Shown piece after piece: positions 8,743 through 16,900 of a DNA stretch of 64,000 nucleotides. The stretch is taken from NCBI GenBank assembly GCA_000716465.1, contig JNWL01000002.1, positions 372,001 through 436,000 of the forward strand, given 5' to 3'. Below the pieces are notes generated by a model. That model was not told where the DNA came from. It ran no database searches and was given only the letters and a program-made list of their open reading frames with translations. How positions within the stretch are numbered: the first letter of the stretch is position 1; each line of letters opens with the position of its first letter. The translations under genes and the position numbers were made by a program. This stretch comes from Streptomyces bikiniensis. Its GTDB lineage: Bacteria > Actinomycetota > Actinomycetes > Streptomycetales > Streptomycetaceae.

Positions 8743-8918
8743 ATCTCTTCCCTTCCAGAAGGGTCGCCCGAAGTCGCCGGGGCCAGCAGCCCCAGGAACT
8801 TCAACTGGAAGGCCCGGCTGCACGCGGCGCATTCCCAGGCGCCGTGACCCCGCTCGTTGGGACGCAGGTCCTCGTCGCCGCAGTAGGGGCAGAAGAACGG
8901 TGCGGCACGCTCGCTCAC
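8739..8918 (-). CDS. Zinc-ribbon miniprotein of the sulfur operon
   Basis: A 59-aa protein with two CxxC knuckles, CPYC and CAAC, spaced about 18 residues apart, the pattern of a rubredoxin/zinc-ribbon fold. The GTG start at 8918 overlaps the sulfite reductase stop (GTGA), and its end overlaps cysH. It is therefore locked between the two genes translationally. Function is not known. Its conserved position suggests a small metal or electron-transfer partner of sulfite or APS reductase. It is easy to miss because the other frames here are open. Confidence 0.8.
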   Translation of the reverse strand: MSERAAPFFCPYCGDEDLRPNERGHGAWECAACSRAFQLKFLGLLAPATSGDPSGREEI

Positions 8919-10612
8919 GACAGCGCCTCCTCGGAGGCCCGCGCCGCCCAGGTCGCGAAGCGCTCGCCAGTTTCGCGCTCCGCCTGGAAGCGCTTGAGGA
9001 CCCGCTCCACGTAGTCGGGGAGCTCGGCCGCGGTGACCTTGAGACCGCGTACCTTGCGGCCGAAACCGGCCTCCAGACCGAGCGCGCCGCCCAGGTGCAC
9101 CTGGTAGCCCTCGACGCGGTTGCCCTCGTCGTCCAGGACCAGCTGGCCCTTGAGGCCGATGTCCGCGACCTGGATGCGGGCGCAGGCGTTCGGGCAGCCG
9201 TTGATGTTGATGGTCAGCGGCTCGTCGAACTCCGGGATCCGGCGCTCCAGTTCGTCGATGAGCGAGGAGCCGCGGCCCTTCGTCTCGACGATCGCCAGCT
9301 TGCAGAACTCGATGCCGGTGCAGGCCATCGTGCCGCGCCGGAAGGGCGAGGGGGTGACCCGCAGGTCGAGCGCCTCCAGGGCGGCGACCAGCGAGTCGAC
9401 CTGCGCCTCCTCGATGTCGAGGACGAGCATCTTCTGCTCGGCGGTGGTGCGGACCCGGCCGGAGCCGTGCGCCTCGGCGACCTCGGCGATCTTCGTCAGG
9501 GTGGCGCCGTCGACGCGGCCGACGCGGGGCGCGAAGCCGACGTAGAAGCGGCCGTCCTTCTGCCGGTGCACGCCGACGTGGTCGCGCCAGCGGCCCGCGG
9601 GCTGCTCGGGGGCCGGGCCGTCCGTCAGCTTCCGCTTGAGGTACTCGTCCTCCAGGACCCGGCGGAACTTCTCCGGGCCCCAGTCGGCGACGAGGAACTT
9701 CAGGCGGGCGCGGTTGCGCAGCCGGCGGTAGCCGTAGTCGCGGAAGATCGAGATGACGCCCTCGTACACGTCGGGCACCTCGTCGAGGGAGACCCAGGTG
9801 CCGAGGCGGACGCCGAGCTTGGGGTTGGTGGAGAGGCCGCCGCCGACCCACACGTCGAAGCCGGGGCCGTGCTCCGGGTGGCGCACGCCGACGAAGGCGA
9901 TGTCGTTGATCTCGTGCGCCACGTCGAGCAGCGGCGAGCCGGAGACCGCCGACTTGAACTTGCGGGGCAGGTTGGAGAAGTCCTTGTTGCCGACGATCCG
10001 CCGCTGGATCTCGTCGATGGCGGGGGTGCCGTCGATGATCTCGTCGGCGGCGATGCCGGCGACGGGGGAGCCGAGGATGACGCGCGGGGTGTCGCCGCAG
10101 GCCTCGGTGGTGGACAGGCCGACCGCCTCCAGGCGGTTCCAGATCTCGGGGACGTCCTCGATGCGGATCCAGTGGTACTGGACGTTCTGCCGGTCCGTGA
10201 TGTCGGCGGTGCCCCGGGCGAACTCCTCGGAGATCTCGCCGACGACCCGCAGCTGCTCGGTGGTCAGCCGGCCGCCGTCGATGCGGACCCGGAGCATGAA
10301 GTACTCGTCGTCCAGCTCCTCCGGCTCCAGGACGCCGGTCTTGGTGCCGTCCAGGCCCTGCTTGCGCTGGGTGTAGAGGCCCCACCAGCGCATGCGCCCG
10401 CGCAGGTCGTTGGGGTCGATGGAGTCGAACCCGCGCTTCGAGTAGACCGTCTCAATGCGTGTCCGCACATTGAGACCGTCGTCGTCCTTCTTGAACTGCT
10501 CATTGCCGTTGAGGGGGGTGAAGTGCCCCACGGCCCACTGACCCTCGCCACGGTGACGCCCGACCTTGCGGCGGGCGGCGGCGGGGGTGGGGTTTTCCGG
10601 GGTGGCGGCCAT
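8915..10612 (-). CDS. sir: Ferredoxin-type sulfite reductase
   Basis: Siroheme/[4Fe-4S] reductase (565 aa) that reduces sulfite to sulfide with six electrons. The shared siroheme/cluster cysteines are visible as C431 and C437 (ACTGIEFC) and C473 and C477 (NGCPNAC). The two-fold repeated NiR/SiR domain architecture is present. It lacks the flavoprotein partner of the enterobacterial enzyme, so ferredoxin is the likely donor. A nitrite-reductase role is possible by family, but the operon (cysHCDN, ssuABC) argues for sulfite. The ATG at 10612 follows GAAGGACG. It is the first structural gene after a Cys leader peptide and hairpin. Confidence 0.92.
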   Translation of the reverse strand: MAATPENPTPAAARRKVGRHRGEGQWAVGHFTPLNGNEQFKKDDDGLNVRTRIETVYSKRGFDSIDPNDLRGRMRWWGLYTQRKQGLDGTKTGVLEPEELDDEYFMLRVRIDGGRLTTEQLRVVGEISEEFARGTADITDRQNVQYHWIRIEDVPEIWNRLEAVGLSTTEACGDTPRVILGSPVAGIAADEIIDGTPAIDEIQRRIVGNKDFSNLPRKFKSAVSGSPLLDVAHEINDIAFVGVRHPEHGPGFDVWVGGGLSTNPKLGVRLGTWVSLDEVPDVYEGVISIFRDYGYRRLRNRARLKFLVADWGPEKFRRVLEDEYLKRKLTDGPAPEQPAGRWRDHVGVHRQKDGRFYVGFAPRVGRVDGATLTKIAEVAEAHGSGRVRTTAEQKMLVLDIEEAQVDSLVAALEALDLRVTPSPFRRGTMACTGIEFCKLAIVETKGRGSSLIDELERRIPEFDEPLTININGCPNACARIQVADIGLKGQLVLDDEGNRVEGYQVHLGGALGLEAGFGRKVRGLKVTAAELPDYVERVLKRFQAERETGERFATWAARASEEALS

Positions 10613-10645
10613 GGCGTTTCGTCCTTCGGGACTGCGAGAGGGCGG

Positions 10646-10677
10646 CTCTGACCTGCACACTCGCGCTCGGGTCAGAG
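10646..10677 (-). promoter_or_regulatory. Candidate attenuator hairpin before sir
   Basis: Perfect 8-bp arms CTCTGACC (10646-10653) and GGTCAGAG (10670-10677) with a 16-nt loop. It lies between the end of the Cys leader peptide (10750) and the SD of sir (around 10625), where an attenuation stem would be expected. Confidence 0.5.
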
Positions 10678-10749
10678 GGTGGCGCGGCAGTGCGCAGCAG
10701 GGTGGGGCAGAGTCGGGTGGAAAGGGTGATCGCGGCGGTGCTGGTTCTC

Positions 10750-10809
10750 TCAGCGCGCCGGACAGATGGCGCTGGACATGCGGCCGAGGTCGACGTGCCG
10801 CCGACTCAC
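10750..10809 (-). CDS. Cysteine leader peptide
   Basis: A 19-aa ORF, VSRRHVDLGRMSSAICPAR, starting with GTG. The RRHVDLxRxSSAxC core is the pattern seen in short actinobacterial leader peptides placed before cysteine and sulfur genes, whose Cys codon lets a translating ribosome report cysteinyl-tRNA supply. It ends 137 bp before the sir ATG, with a hairpin in between. No strong SD is seen, so it may be translated from a transcript starting close to it. It is too short for ordinary gene calling. Confidence 0.75.
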   Translation of the reverse strand: MSRRHVDLGRMSSAICPAR

Positions 10810-10874
10810 CAAGGCAATTCCAGTTCCAGGCATGGCGGAAGCGTGTCACGGGACTTTGGAACCAGTCCAGCATC

Positions 10875-10917
10875 GTCCAGGATATGGACATTGTCGTCTC
10901 GGACAGCGAGACAATGT
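10875..10917 (-). promoter_or_regulatory. Paired inverted repeats, sulfur operon control region
   Basis: Two adjacent palindromes: GTCCA-N5-TGGAC (10875-10889) and ACATTGTC-N14-GACAATGT (10888-10917). The second encloses GTCTCG-N5-CGAGAC. They lie 66-108 bp upstream of the leader peptide start, where a promoter/operator would be. No specific regulator can be assigned from sequence. Confidence 0.55.
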
Positions 10918-11006
10918 GTTCTGGGTCACGAACGGGGGGCCGGGAGGGGCCTCGCGTGTCCCCTCCTCCCGGACCCCCTCCGCCGACCGGCCTCGGGCGG
11001 CCGGCC

Positions 11007-11576
11007 TCAGGCGTGCGCGCCGGGCCACGGGCCGGGCGTCTCGGTCTCCTCGACCTGTTCCACCTTGGTGTCGAACAGCCGGAAGCCGCGCCGCTCGTAG
11101 TTGGCCATGGCGTGCGGGCCGTCGAGCGAGCAGGTGTGCAGCCAGACGCGGCTCGTGGCCTCCCGCCCGGGCCAGCGGTCGGCCAGGTCCCAGGCGCGGG
11201 CCGTCGCGTACGACAGGAGGTGTCCGCCGATCCGGCGCCCCCGGAAGGCCGGGATCAGGCCGAAGTAGACGATCTCCACGACGCCGTCGGCCTGGGCCTC
11301 CAGCTCCACGTATCCGGCCGGCGTCCCCTTCTCGTACGCCACCCAGATCTCGGAGCCCGGCTTCTCCACGATCTCCTGCCACTGCTTGTACGTCAGGGAC
11401 AGGCGGTCGGACCAGCGGATGTCGCCGCCGACGGCGGTGTAGAGGAAGCGGCTGAACTCCGCCGACGGCACCTCGGCGCGCCGGATCGCCACGTCGCCGC
11501 CCTCCGGCGGGGCGGCGGGGCGCAGGTCGGACGGGGAGGTCTGTTCGAGGGACCAGGTGGTGAGAGTGATGCTCAT
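11007..11576 (-). CDS. GNAT-family N-acetyltransferase
   Basis: Acetyl-CoA-dependent acetyltransferase of the GNAT fold (189 aa). The core domain spans about residues 30-170. The pyrophosphate-binding loop is FRGRRIGGHLLSYATARAWD, preceded by a strand VEIVYFGLIPAF and followed by the YERRGFRLF C-terminal signature. The substrate is not identifiable. The ATG at 11576 is the only good start. It is followed by the sulfur operon control region, and probably forms its own unit. Its conserved place next to the sulfur genes may be simple synteny. Confidence 0.8.
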   Translation of the reverse strand: MSITLTTWSLEQTSPSDLRPAAPPEGGDVAIRRAEVPSAEFSRFLYTAVGGDIRWSDRLSLTYKQWQEIVEKPGSEIWVAYEKGTPAGYVELEAQADGVVEIVYFGLIPAFRGRRIGGHLLSYATARAWDLADRWPGREATSRVWLHTCSLDGPHAMANYERRGFRLFDTKVEQVEETETPGPWPGAHA

Positions 11577-11730
11577 GGGGCCATCGCATCATGCGGAGCG
11601 CGGGATTCCCAGGGCGGCCCCGGGGGAGGGGGAGGCCCGGGGGAGACGATTGTCCGCATGGTGGACAGGGAGGGGTGCCGCACGGGACGGGGCCCGTGAC
11701 ACCGGAGGCCGGGGACCCGGCCCGTACCGC

Positions 11731-11892
11731 CGGCCGCGCGGGCTGTCCCACCGCCCCGGCCCGTACCGCCGGCTGTCCCGTCACCCCGGCCCGTACCGCG
11801 GGCTGTCCCGTCACCCCGGCCCGTACCGCGGGCTGTCCCGTCACCCCGGCCCGTACCGCCGGCTACCCCGTCACCCCGGCCCGTACCGCCGG
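11731..11892. repeat. 30-bp tandem repeats at end of GAF regulator
   Basis: Four full 30-bp units (11761-11880) of the form CCGTACCGCSGGCTGTCCCG then TCACCCCGGC, with a degenerate unit on the left and a partial one on the right. Read on the minus strand in the regulator frame each unit encodes GVTGQPAVRA. The unit at 11851-11880 has changed CAG to TAG, and that is the regulator's stop codon. Confidence 0.85.
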
Positions 11893-13155
11893 TGCCGTCG
11901 AGTGCGGCAGCAGGTCCGCGGGCGACTCCGGGCGCAGGACCTCCACCACCACCTCCTCGCGGAAGCGGTACGGGCGGTGCGCCAGGACCCCCGCCAGGGT
12001 CCGGCGCACCCGGGACATCTCGGCCCGCACGGTCACCGTCCTCGTGCGGTCCCCGAACACGTCCTCCGCCAGCTCCGCCGCCGTCCGCCCGTCCCGGTGC
12101 AGCGCCAGGACGTAGAGGAGCTCGGCGTGCCGGGGGCTGAGCTCCTGCTGCCAGCCGCCCGCGGGGCCCGAGACGGACACCGTCCAGCGGCGCGGCCGGC
12201 TCAGGTCGAGGACCACCCGCTGCGGGGCCTCCGCGCCCGCCTCCCCGGTCCCGGCCTCCTCCTCGACCCGCAGCAGCCAGCCGCCCGGCAGCGGCTCCAC
12301 CGCGCAGGTCCCCAGCGACGGCAGCCAGACCCGGCCGGCGCGGAAGGACCTGGGCAGCGGGACCCGGTCCACCGGCGCGAGCCCGGTCACCGCCGCCGTC
12401 CAGCCGTACGCGTCCACCGCGACGGCCCGGCCGCCCACCCGGCACAGGATCGGCGCGGCGACCGCCCGCAGCCGCTCGACCGACCGGCGGTGCCGCTCCC
12501 GCATCTCGGCCTCGGCGAGCTGTGCCACCGAGTCGACCAGGGCCAGCATCGCCGGGTGGAGGGTGGACGCGGGGCCGCTCACGTCGAGGATGCCCAGGAG
12601 CCGCCGGTCGCGCGGGTCGCGTACGGGCGCGGCGGCACAGGTCCAGTTGTGCAGGGTGTGCAGGTAGTGCTCGGCGGAGTGGACCTGCACCGCCCGGCCC
12701 AGGGCGAGCGCCGTGCCGACCGCGTTGGTGCCGGTCGTGCGCTCCGTCCAGGCCGCGCCCTCCTCCAGGCAGATGCCGTTCGCCCGCCGCAGCACCCCGG
12801 AGTTCCCCTGGCGCCACAGCACCCGGCCGTGCTCGTCGGTGACGACCATGATCTGGAGGGAGGCGTCGGCGATGTCGGCGAGACCGCCGGTCAGCGTCTG
12901 CATGACCTCGGCCAGGAGCGTGGTCCTGCGCCGCTCCTCCAGCTCGTCGCGGTGGAGCAGCACGGTGCTCGTGCCCTGGTCGGGGTCGAGACCGAGCCGG
13001 ACCATCCGCCGCCAGGACGCGTCGATGACCGGACGGGGCGCGATCGGCGGCGTCCGGCCCGCCAGCGTCTCCTCGCGCACCCGGTGCAGCAGCCTGGTGG
13101 CCCGGGCGGTGTCCATGGCGGCCAGCCGCCCCATGTCGAGCTGCGTGTTCTTCAT
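11863..13155 (-). CDS. GAF-domain transcriptional regulator
   Basis: Predicted regulator (430 aa). A GAF sensor domain occupies about residues 60-200 (LADIADASLQIMVVTDEHGRVLWRQ; the EGAAWTERTTGTNAVGTAL segment is typical of AcoR/SigL-type GAF regulators). There is no AAA+ domain. The C-terminal 100 residues (LSPRHAELLYVLALHRDGRTAAELAEDVFG) look like a winged helix. The ATG at 13155 has GGGAGAG upstream. The C-terminus runs into the 30-bp repeats and ends at a repeat-derived TAG. Such proteins often sit beside aldehyde or alcohol dehydrogenase genes; here the neighbour is an acyl-CoA dehydrogenase. Confidence 0.75.
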   Translation of the reverse strand: MKNTQLDMGRLAAMDTARATRLLHRVREETLAGRTPPIAPRPVIDASWRRMVRLGLDPDQGTSTVLLHRDELEERRRTTLLAEVMQTLTGGLADIADASLQIMVVTDEHGRVLWRQGNSGVLRRANGICLEEGAAWTERTTGTNAVGTALALGRAVQVHSAEHYLHTLHNWTCAAAPVRDPRDRRLLGILDVSGPASTLHPAMLALVDSVAQLAEAEMRERHRRSVERLRAVAAPILCRVGGRAVAVDAYGWTAAVTGLAPVDRVPLPRSFRAGRVWLPSLGTCAVEPLPGGWLLRVEEEAGTGEAGAEAPQRVVLDLSRPRRWTVSVSGPAGGWQQELSPRHAELLYVLALHRDGRTAAELAEDVFGDRTRTVTVRAEMSRVRRTLAGVLAHRPYRFREEVVVEVLRPESPADLLPHSTAPAVRAGVTG

Positions 13156-13489
13156 CGGTCTCTCCCAGCCACCCGGGGTGCTGTATCGGTTCTGCACGGG
13201 GCAGACGACCGGAGTTCCGCGCGAGGGCGGACGTCCGGAGCGCCGATGCCCATCGTGCCGCCCGGGAGCGTCCGGCGAGGCCCGGTTCGGGTAATCCTGC
13301 AACCCTTTGCAACTCTCGCCCTCGCCCGCCCTCCTGGGCGAGCCTTGGACGAGCGGCGGGTGGTGCCGTGTCGGCGCAGCACCACCCCCGCTTTTCCGCG
13401 TGTACGGGTGCAGGGGCACGCCCGCACCCGCCCGACACCTGCCCACGTACACGTACACGTACGGGTACAGGCACAGCCGGGCGCGACGC
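13156..13489. other. Intergenic region, promoter of GAF regulator
   Basis: This 334-bp gap contains a short ACGTAC-rich stretch (about 13444-13465) repeating CGTACA. I see no gene in it. It must hold the regulator promoter and the end of the acyl-CoA dehydrogenase transcript. Confidence 0.5.
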
Positions 13490-15145
13490 CTACACCTCCA
13501 CCCGCGCCCGCTCCACCACCGCCCCCAGGTCCAGGGTGTGCGGCAGCGTGCCGAAGGCCGCGCCGCCGTCGCCGCCGAGCCGCGCCGCGCAGAACGCGTC
13601 CGCGACCTCCGGCGGGGCCCACCGCACGAGCAGCGCCCCCTGGAGCACCAGGGCCATCCGCTCCACGAGCCGCCGCGCCCGCGCCTCGATCCCGTTCAGG
13701 TCGGCCAGTTCGGCGAGCAGGTCCCGCACCGCCCGGTCGAAGCGGTGGTCCGCGCCCCGCGCCGCCCCGACCTCCCGCAGGAACGCGTCGAGCGAGAGCG
13801 GCTCGGTCCGCAGCACCCGCACCACGTCCAGGGCCTGGACGTTCCCGGAGCCCTCCCAGACCGAGTTGAGCGGGGACTCCCGCAGCAGCCGGGGCATCCC
13901 GGACTCCTCCACGTACCCGTTGCCGCCCAGGCACTCCAGGGCCTCGGTCACCACCGGCGTACACCGCTTGGTCACCCAGTACTTCGCCACCGGCACCGCG
14001 ATCCGCAGCAGCGCCCGCTCCCGGTCGGCGTCCGCCCCGCCGTCCTCGGCCGCGTCGTACGCCGCCGCGAGCCGCATCCCCAGGACCGTCGCCGCCTCCG
14101 ACTCCAGGGCGAGGTCCGCGAGCACGTTCCGCATCAGCGGCTTCTCGGCCAGCGGCCCGCCGAACGCGCTCCGGTACGAGCAGTGGTGGACGGCCTGCGC
14201 CACCGCCTGCCGCATCAGCGCCGCCGAGCCGAGCACGCAGTCGAGCCGGGTCGCCGCCACCATGCCCATGATGGAGCGGATGCCACGCCCCTCCTCGCCG
14301 ATCCGGCGCGCCCACGTCGTCCCGTCGAACTCGACCTCGGCCGAGGCGTTCGAACGGTTGCCCAGCTTGTCCTTCAGGCGCTGGATCGCGAAGGCGTTGC
14401 GCGAGCCGTCCGGGAGCACCCGTGGCAGCAGGAAGCACGTCAGGCCCGCCGGGGCCTGCGCCAGGACCAGGAAGGCGTCCGACATGGGCGCCGAGCAGAA
14501 CCACTTGTGCCCGGTCAGGACGTACTCGCCCGCCGCCGCCAGCGGACGCGCCCCGGTCGTGTTCGCCCGGACGTCGCTGCCGCCCTGCTTCTCCGTCATC
14601 GCCATCCCGAGCAGGGCGCCCGGCTTCTCCGCGACGGGCAGCAGCGCCCGCTCGTACACGTGCGAGCGGGCCGCCGGCTCCCAGACCCCGGCGAGCTCCG
14701 GCTCGATCCGCAGCGCGGGCACGGCGGCGTGCGTCATCGACAGGGGGCAGCCGTGCCCCGCCTCCGCCTGCGTCGCCACCAGGAACCCGGCGGCCCGCCG
14801 CACGTGCCCGCCCGGCCGGTCCCACGCGTCCGTCAGACCGGCCGATACGGAACGCCCCAGGAGCCGGTGCCAGGCGGGGTGGAAGTGGACCTCGTCCACC
14901 CGGTGGCCGTAGCGGTCGTGGGTCCGCAGCCGGGGCGGGTTCTCGTTCGCCTGCTCGCCCCACTCCCGCACCTGCTCCGAGCCCGTCGCCCGGCCGAGCA
15001 GCGCCAGCGACTCCCGGGCCTCCTCCAGGAGCCCCGGATCGAGGTGCCGCTCGACCGCCTCGACCAGGGCACGATCGCCCGTGAAGACGTCGTACCCCAC
15101 CAGGGGAGGGGGCTGATTGGTCACTGTGTGGGTGGTCCGCGCCAT
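13490..15145 (-). CDS. Acyl-CoA dehydrogenase, AidB-like
   Basis: Flavoprotein dehydrogenase (551 aa). Motifs follow the AidB branch: GHGCPLSMTHAAVPAL, GMAMTEKQGGSDVRANTT, the FAD-contacting KWFCSAPMSDAFLVLAQA, and a C-terminal ECLGGNGYVEESGMPRLLRESPLNSVWEG-type region, quoted here only in part. The length is longer than standard 380-aa acyl-CoA dehydrogenases and matches AidB, which binds DNA in E. coli; the in vivo substrate is unknown. The ATG at 15145 lies only 17 bp from the divergent BrkB start, so one or both transcripts may be leaderless. Confidence 0.85.
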   Translation of the reverse strand: MARTTHTVTNQPPPLVGYDVFTGDRALVEAVERHLDPGLLEEARESLALLGRATGSEQVREWGEQANENPPRLRTHDRYGHRVDEVHFHPAWHRLLGRSVSAGLTDAWDRPGGHVRRAAGFLVATQAEAGHGCPLSMTHAAVPALRIEPELAGVWEPAARSHVYERALLPVAEKPGALLGMAMTEKQGGSDVRANTTGARPLAAAGEYVLTGHKWFCSAPMSDAFLVLAQAPAGLTCFLLPRVLPDGSRNAFAIQRLKDKLGNRSNASAEVEFDGTTWARRIGEEGRGIRSIMGMVAATRLDCVLGSAALMRQAVAQAVHHCSYRSAFGGPLAEKPLMRNVLADLALESEAATVLGMRLAAAYDAAEDGGADADRERALLRIAVPVAKYWVTKRCTPVVTEALECLGGNGYVEESGMPRLLRESPLNSVWEGSGNVQALDVVRVLRTEPLSLDAFLREVGAARGADHRFDRAVRDLLAELADLNGIEARARRLVERMALVLQGALLVRWAPPEVADAFCAARLGGDGGAAFGTLPHTLDLGAVVERARVEV

Positions 15146-15162
15146 ACGGATACGGTAAGCAG

Positions 15163-16287
15163 GTGCAGGCAGCAAGAGAAACACCCGAACGGCCAGAGCG
15201 GCGGCCCTGGAGCAGGCTCCACCGCGCCCGCGTCCTCTACCGCAACGTCTCGAAGCGGAAGATGGTCTGGCTGCTCCTCAAGGACACCGTCAACTCGTGC
15301 ATCGAGTACCGGATCCTCGGTCTCGCCGCCGAAGCGGCGTTCTTCACCCTGCTGTCCCTGCCGCCCCTGCTCCTCGGCCTGATCGCCCTCCTGGGCTACG
15401 CCGACGACTGGACGAACACCGACACCGTCACCAGCATCCAGGAGAACATCCTCCGCGCCGCCGGGACGGTCCTCTCCGACCGGGGCGTCGAGGAGATCGC
15501 GAAACCGGTCCTGGACGACGTCACCCGGGGCAAACGGCCCGACCTGATCTCCCTGGGCTTCGCCATCGCCCTCTGGTCCGGTTCGCGCGCGGTGAACGTC
15601 TTCATCGACACCATCACCGTCATGTACGGCCTCGACGGCCACCGCGGCATCGTGAAGACCAGACTCCTGGCCTTCCTCCTCTACCTGGTGGCCCTGGTCA
15701 TCGGCGCCGTCGTCCTGCCGCTCGCCGTCGTGGGCCCCGACCGGGTCGTCGAACTGATCCCCTGGGGAACGGAGGTCGTCTCCGTCCTGTACTGGCCGGC
15801 CGTCATCCTCCTCTCCATCGCCTTCCTCACCACGCTCTACCACGTGTCCGTGCCCGTCAGGTCGCCGTGGATCGAGGACATCCCCGGCGCCCTCGTCGCG
15901 CTCGCCATGTGGGCCCTCGGCAGCTTCCTGCTGCGGATCTACCTCACCAGCCAGGTCGAGGGCCCCACCATCTACGGCTCCCTCGCCGCCCCCATCGCCG
16001 TCCTCCTCTGGATCGGCGTCTCCGCCTTCGCCGTCCTCGTCGGCGCCGCCGTCAACGCCGCCATCGACCGCGTCTGGCCCTCCGTCGCCACCGCCGCGGC
16101 CCGCGAGGCCAACGAACGCGCCCGCGCCGTCCAGGCGGCGGAACTCGTCGCCCGCGTCCGCGCCGAGGCCGACGAGGTCGACGAGGACGACCCGGACATG
16201 CCCTCCGAGTTCCCCGAACGCTGGTCGAGGTTCCTCCCCCCGGACGACGTGAAGTCCCGCCTCCACTCGGGCTGGGAGAAGGACTGA
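15163..16287 (+). CDS. YihY/BrkB-family membrane protein
   Basis: Integral membrane protein (374 aa) of the YihY/virulence-factor-BrkB family. Six hydrophobic segments span about residues 50-310, with the family pattern AAEAAFFTLLSLPPLLLG in the first and ALWSGSRAVNVFIDTI after the extracytoplasmic loop. The C-terminal 70 residues are acidic and cytoplasmic. Function is not established; the family was once misnamed RNase BN. The GTG at 15163 is the first usable start. An internal ATG at 15262 would remove a 33-residue basic tail. The gene is divergent from the acyl-CoA dehydrogenase. Confidence 0.8.
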   Translation: MQAARETPERPERRPWSRLHRARVLYRNVSKRKMVWLLLKDTVNSCIEYRILGLAAEAAFFTLLSLPPLLLGLIALLGYADDWTNTDTVTSIQENILRAAGTVLSDRGVEEIAKPVLDDVTRGKRPDLISLGFAIALWSGSRAVNVFIDTITVMYGLDGHRGIVKTRLLAFLLYLVALVIGAVVLPLAVVGPDRVVELIPWGTEVVSVLYWPAVILLSIAFLTTLYHVSVPVRSPWIEDIPGALVALAMWALGSFLLRIYLTSQVEGPTIYGSLAAPIAVLLWIGVSAFAVLVGAAVNAAIDRVWPSVATAAAREANERARAVQAAELVARVRAEADEVDEDDPDMPSEFPERWSRFLPPDDVKSRLHSGWEKD

Positions 16288-16307
16288 CTGAGGGGAGGCC
16301 ACGAGGA

Positions 16308-16610
16308 ATGTACGAGGAGCGCCCGGCCCTCCTCACGGGAGCCGCCCTGTGGACCGCCGGGACCGAACTGAGTGCGGCTCTGTGCCGAGCACGTCGAGCC
16401 GCGGGCCGGGTCCGTCCCGTTCTTCCCGTCGGTGCTACGACGTTGATCACCCTCCACCGTGAAGACGAGGTCGGATTCGATCTCGAAGTCGGCCGTCCGA
16501 AGCGGTTGGGGCACAAGCCCTTCCACTCGTCCGCACCGCCTTCGTGCCGTCCGGTCGGTTGCGGTCGATCACGGCACCCGTCGCTCCCACGTTTCACGCC
16601 CCGGCCCTGA
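16308..16610 (+). pseudogene. Fragment of an AraC-type regulator
   Basis: An ORF with a good SD (AGGGGAGG and GAGGA) starting MYEERPALLTGAALWT. About 40 residues later it reads GRVRPVLPVGATTLI. This resembles the N-terminal DUF6597 region of Streptomyces AraC-family regulators, where RVLPDGCMDLIW is usual. After that the similarity stops and the helix-turn-helix domain is absent. It lies at the left edge of the accessory island, so it is probably a gene truncated by rearrangement. The call is from recalled motifs only. Confidence 0.4.
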
Positions 16611-16751
16611 GAGTGGTCCCGCGGTCGGCAGGTGGGGCGTCGGTGAGACCGCTCGTTTAATTCAGTGGTGCCGTATGGGAAGGCGGGTTGTGGTTCTGGC
16701 CGTTCGTTCCCAGAGGACGGCAACAGGTCTGTCGAGAAGTCGAGAAGAAGC

Positions 16752-16900
16752 CGGAGGTGAGGACATTGATGACTGTCACGGTGACGGGCTCTGCCCGCAT
16801 TCAGGAGTTCATCGTTCCCACCCCTGTGGCCTCCGGCTGACACCCACTCGATCCGCGCGCTCGGAGCGCGCCGCCGGGGCCGCCCTTCGAAGGGTTCCCC
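16752..16900 (+). promoter_or_regulatory. rsgA leader, copy 1
   Basis: Leader with strong SD (GGAGGTGAGG), a 23-codon ORF (16769-16840), a hairpin GCGCGCT-CGG-AGCGCGC (16855-16871) and the palindrome CCCTTCGAAGGG, which contains the SD GAAGGG of the TTG start at 16901. It is nearly identical to copy 2 at 34043-34192. Confidence 0.7.
16769..16840 (+). CDS. rsgA leader peptide, copy 1
   Basis: A 23-aa ORF beginning MTVTVTGSAR and ending PTPVASG, behind a strong GGAGGTGAGG. It differs from copy 2 by a single base (Val to Ala near the end). It now precedes a truncated rsgA, so it probably has no regulatory target here. Confidence 0.6.
   Translation: MTVTVTGSARIQEFIVPTPVASG

Noticed and set aside
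10846-11844. A long minus-strand frame beginning with GQPAVRAGVT repeats
   Set aside because: It starts inside the 30-bp repeat array and then runs in the wrong frame through the GNAT gene; it only shows that the regulator frame continues past its repeat-derived stop.
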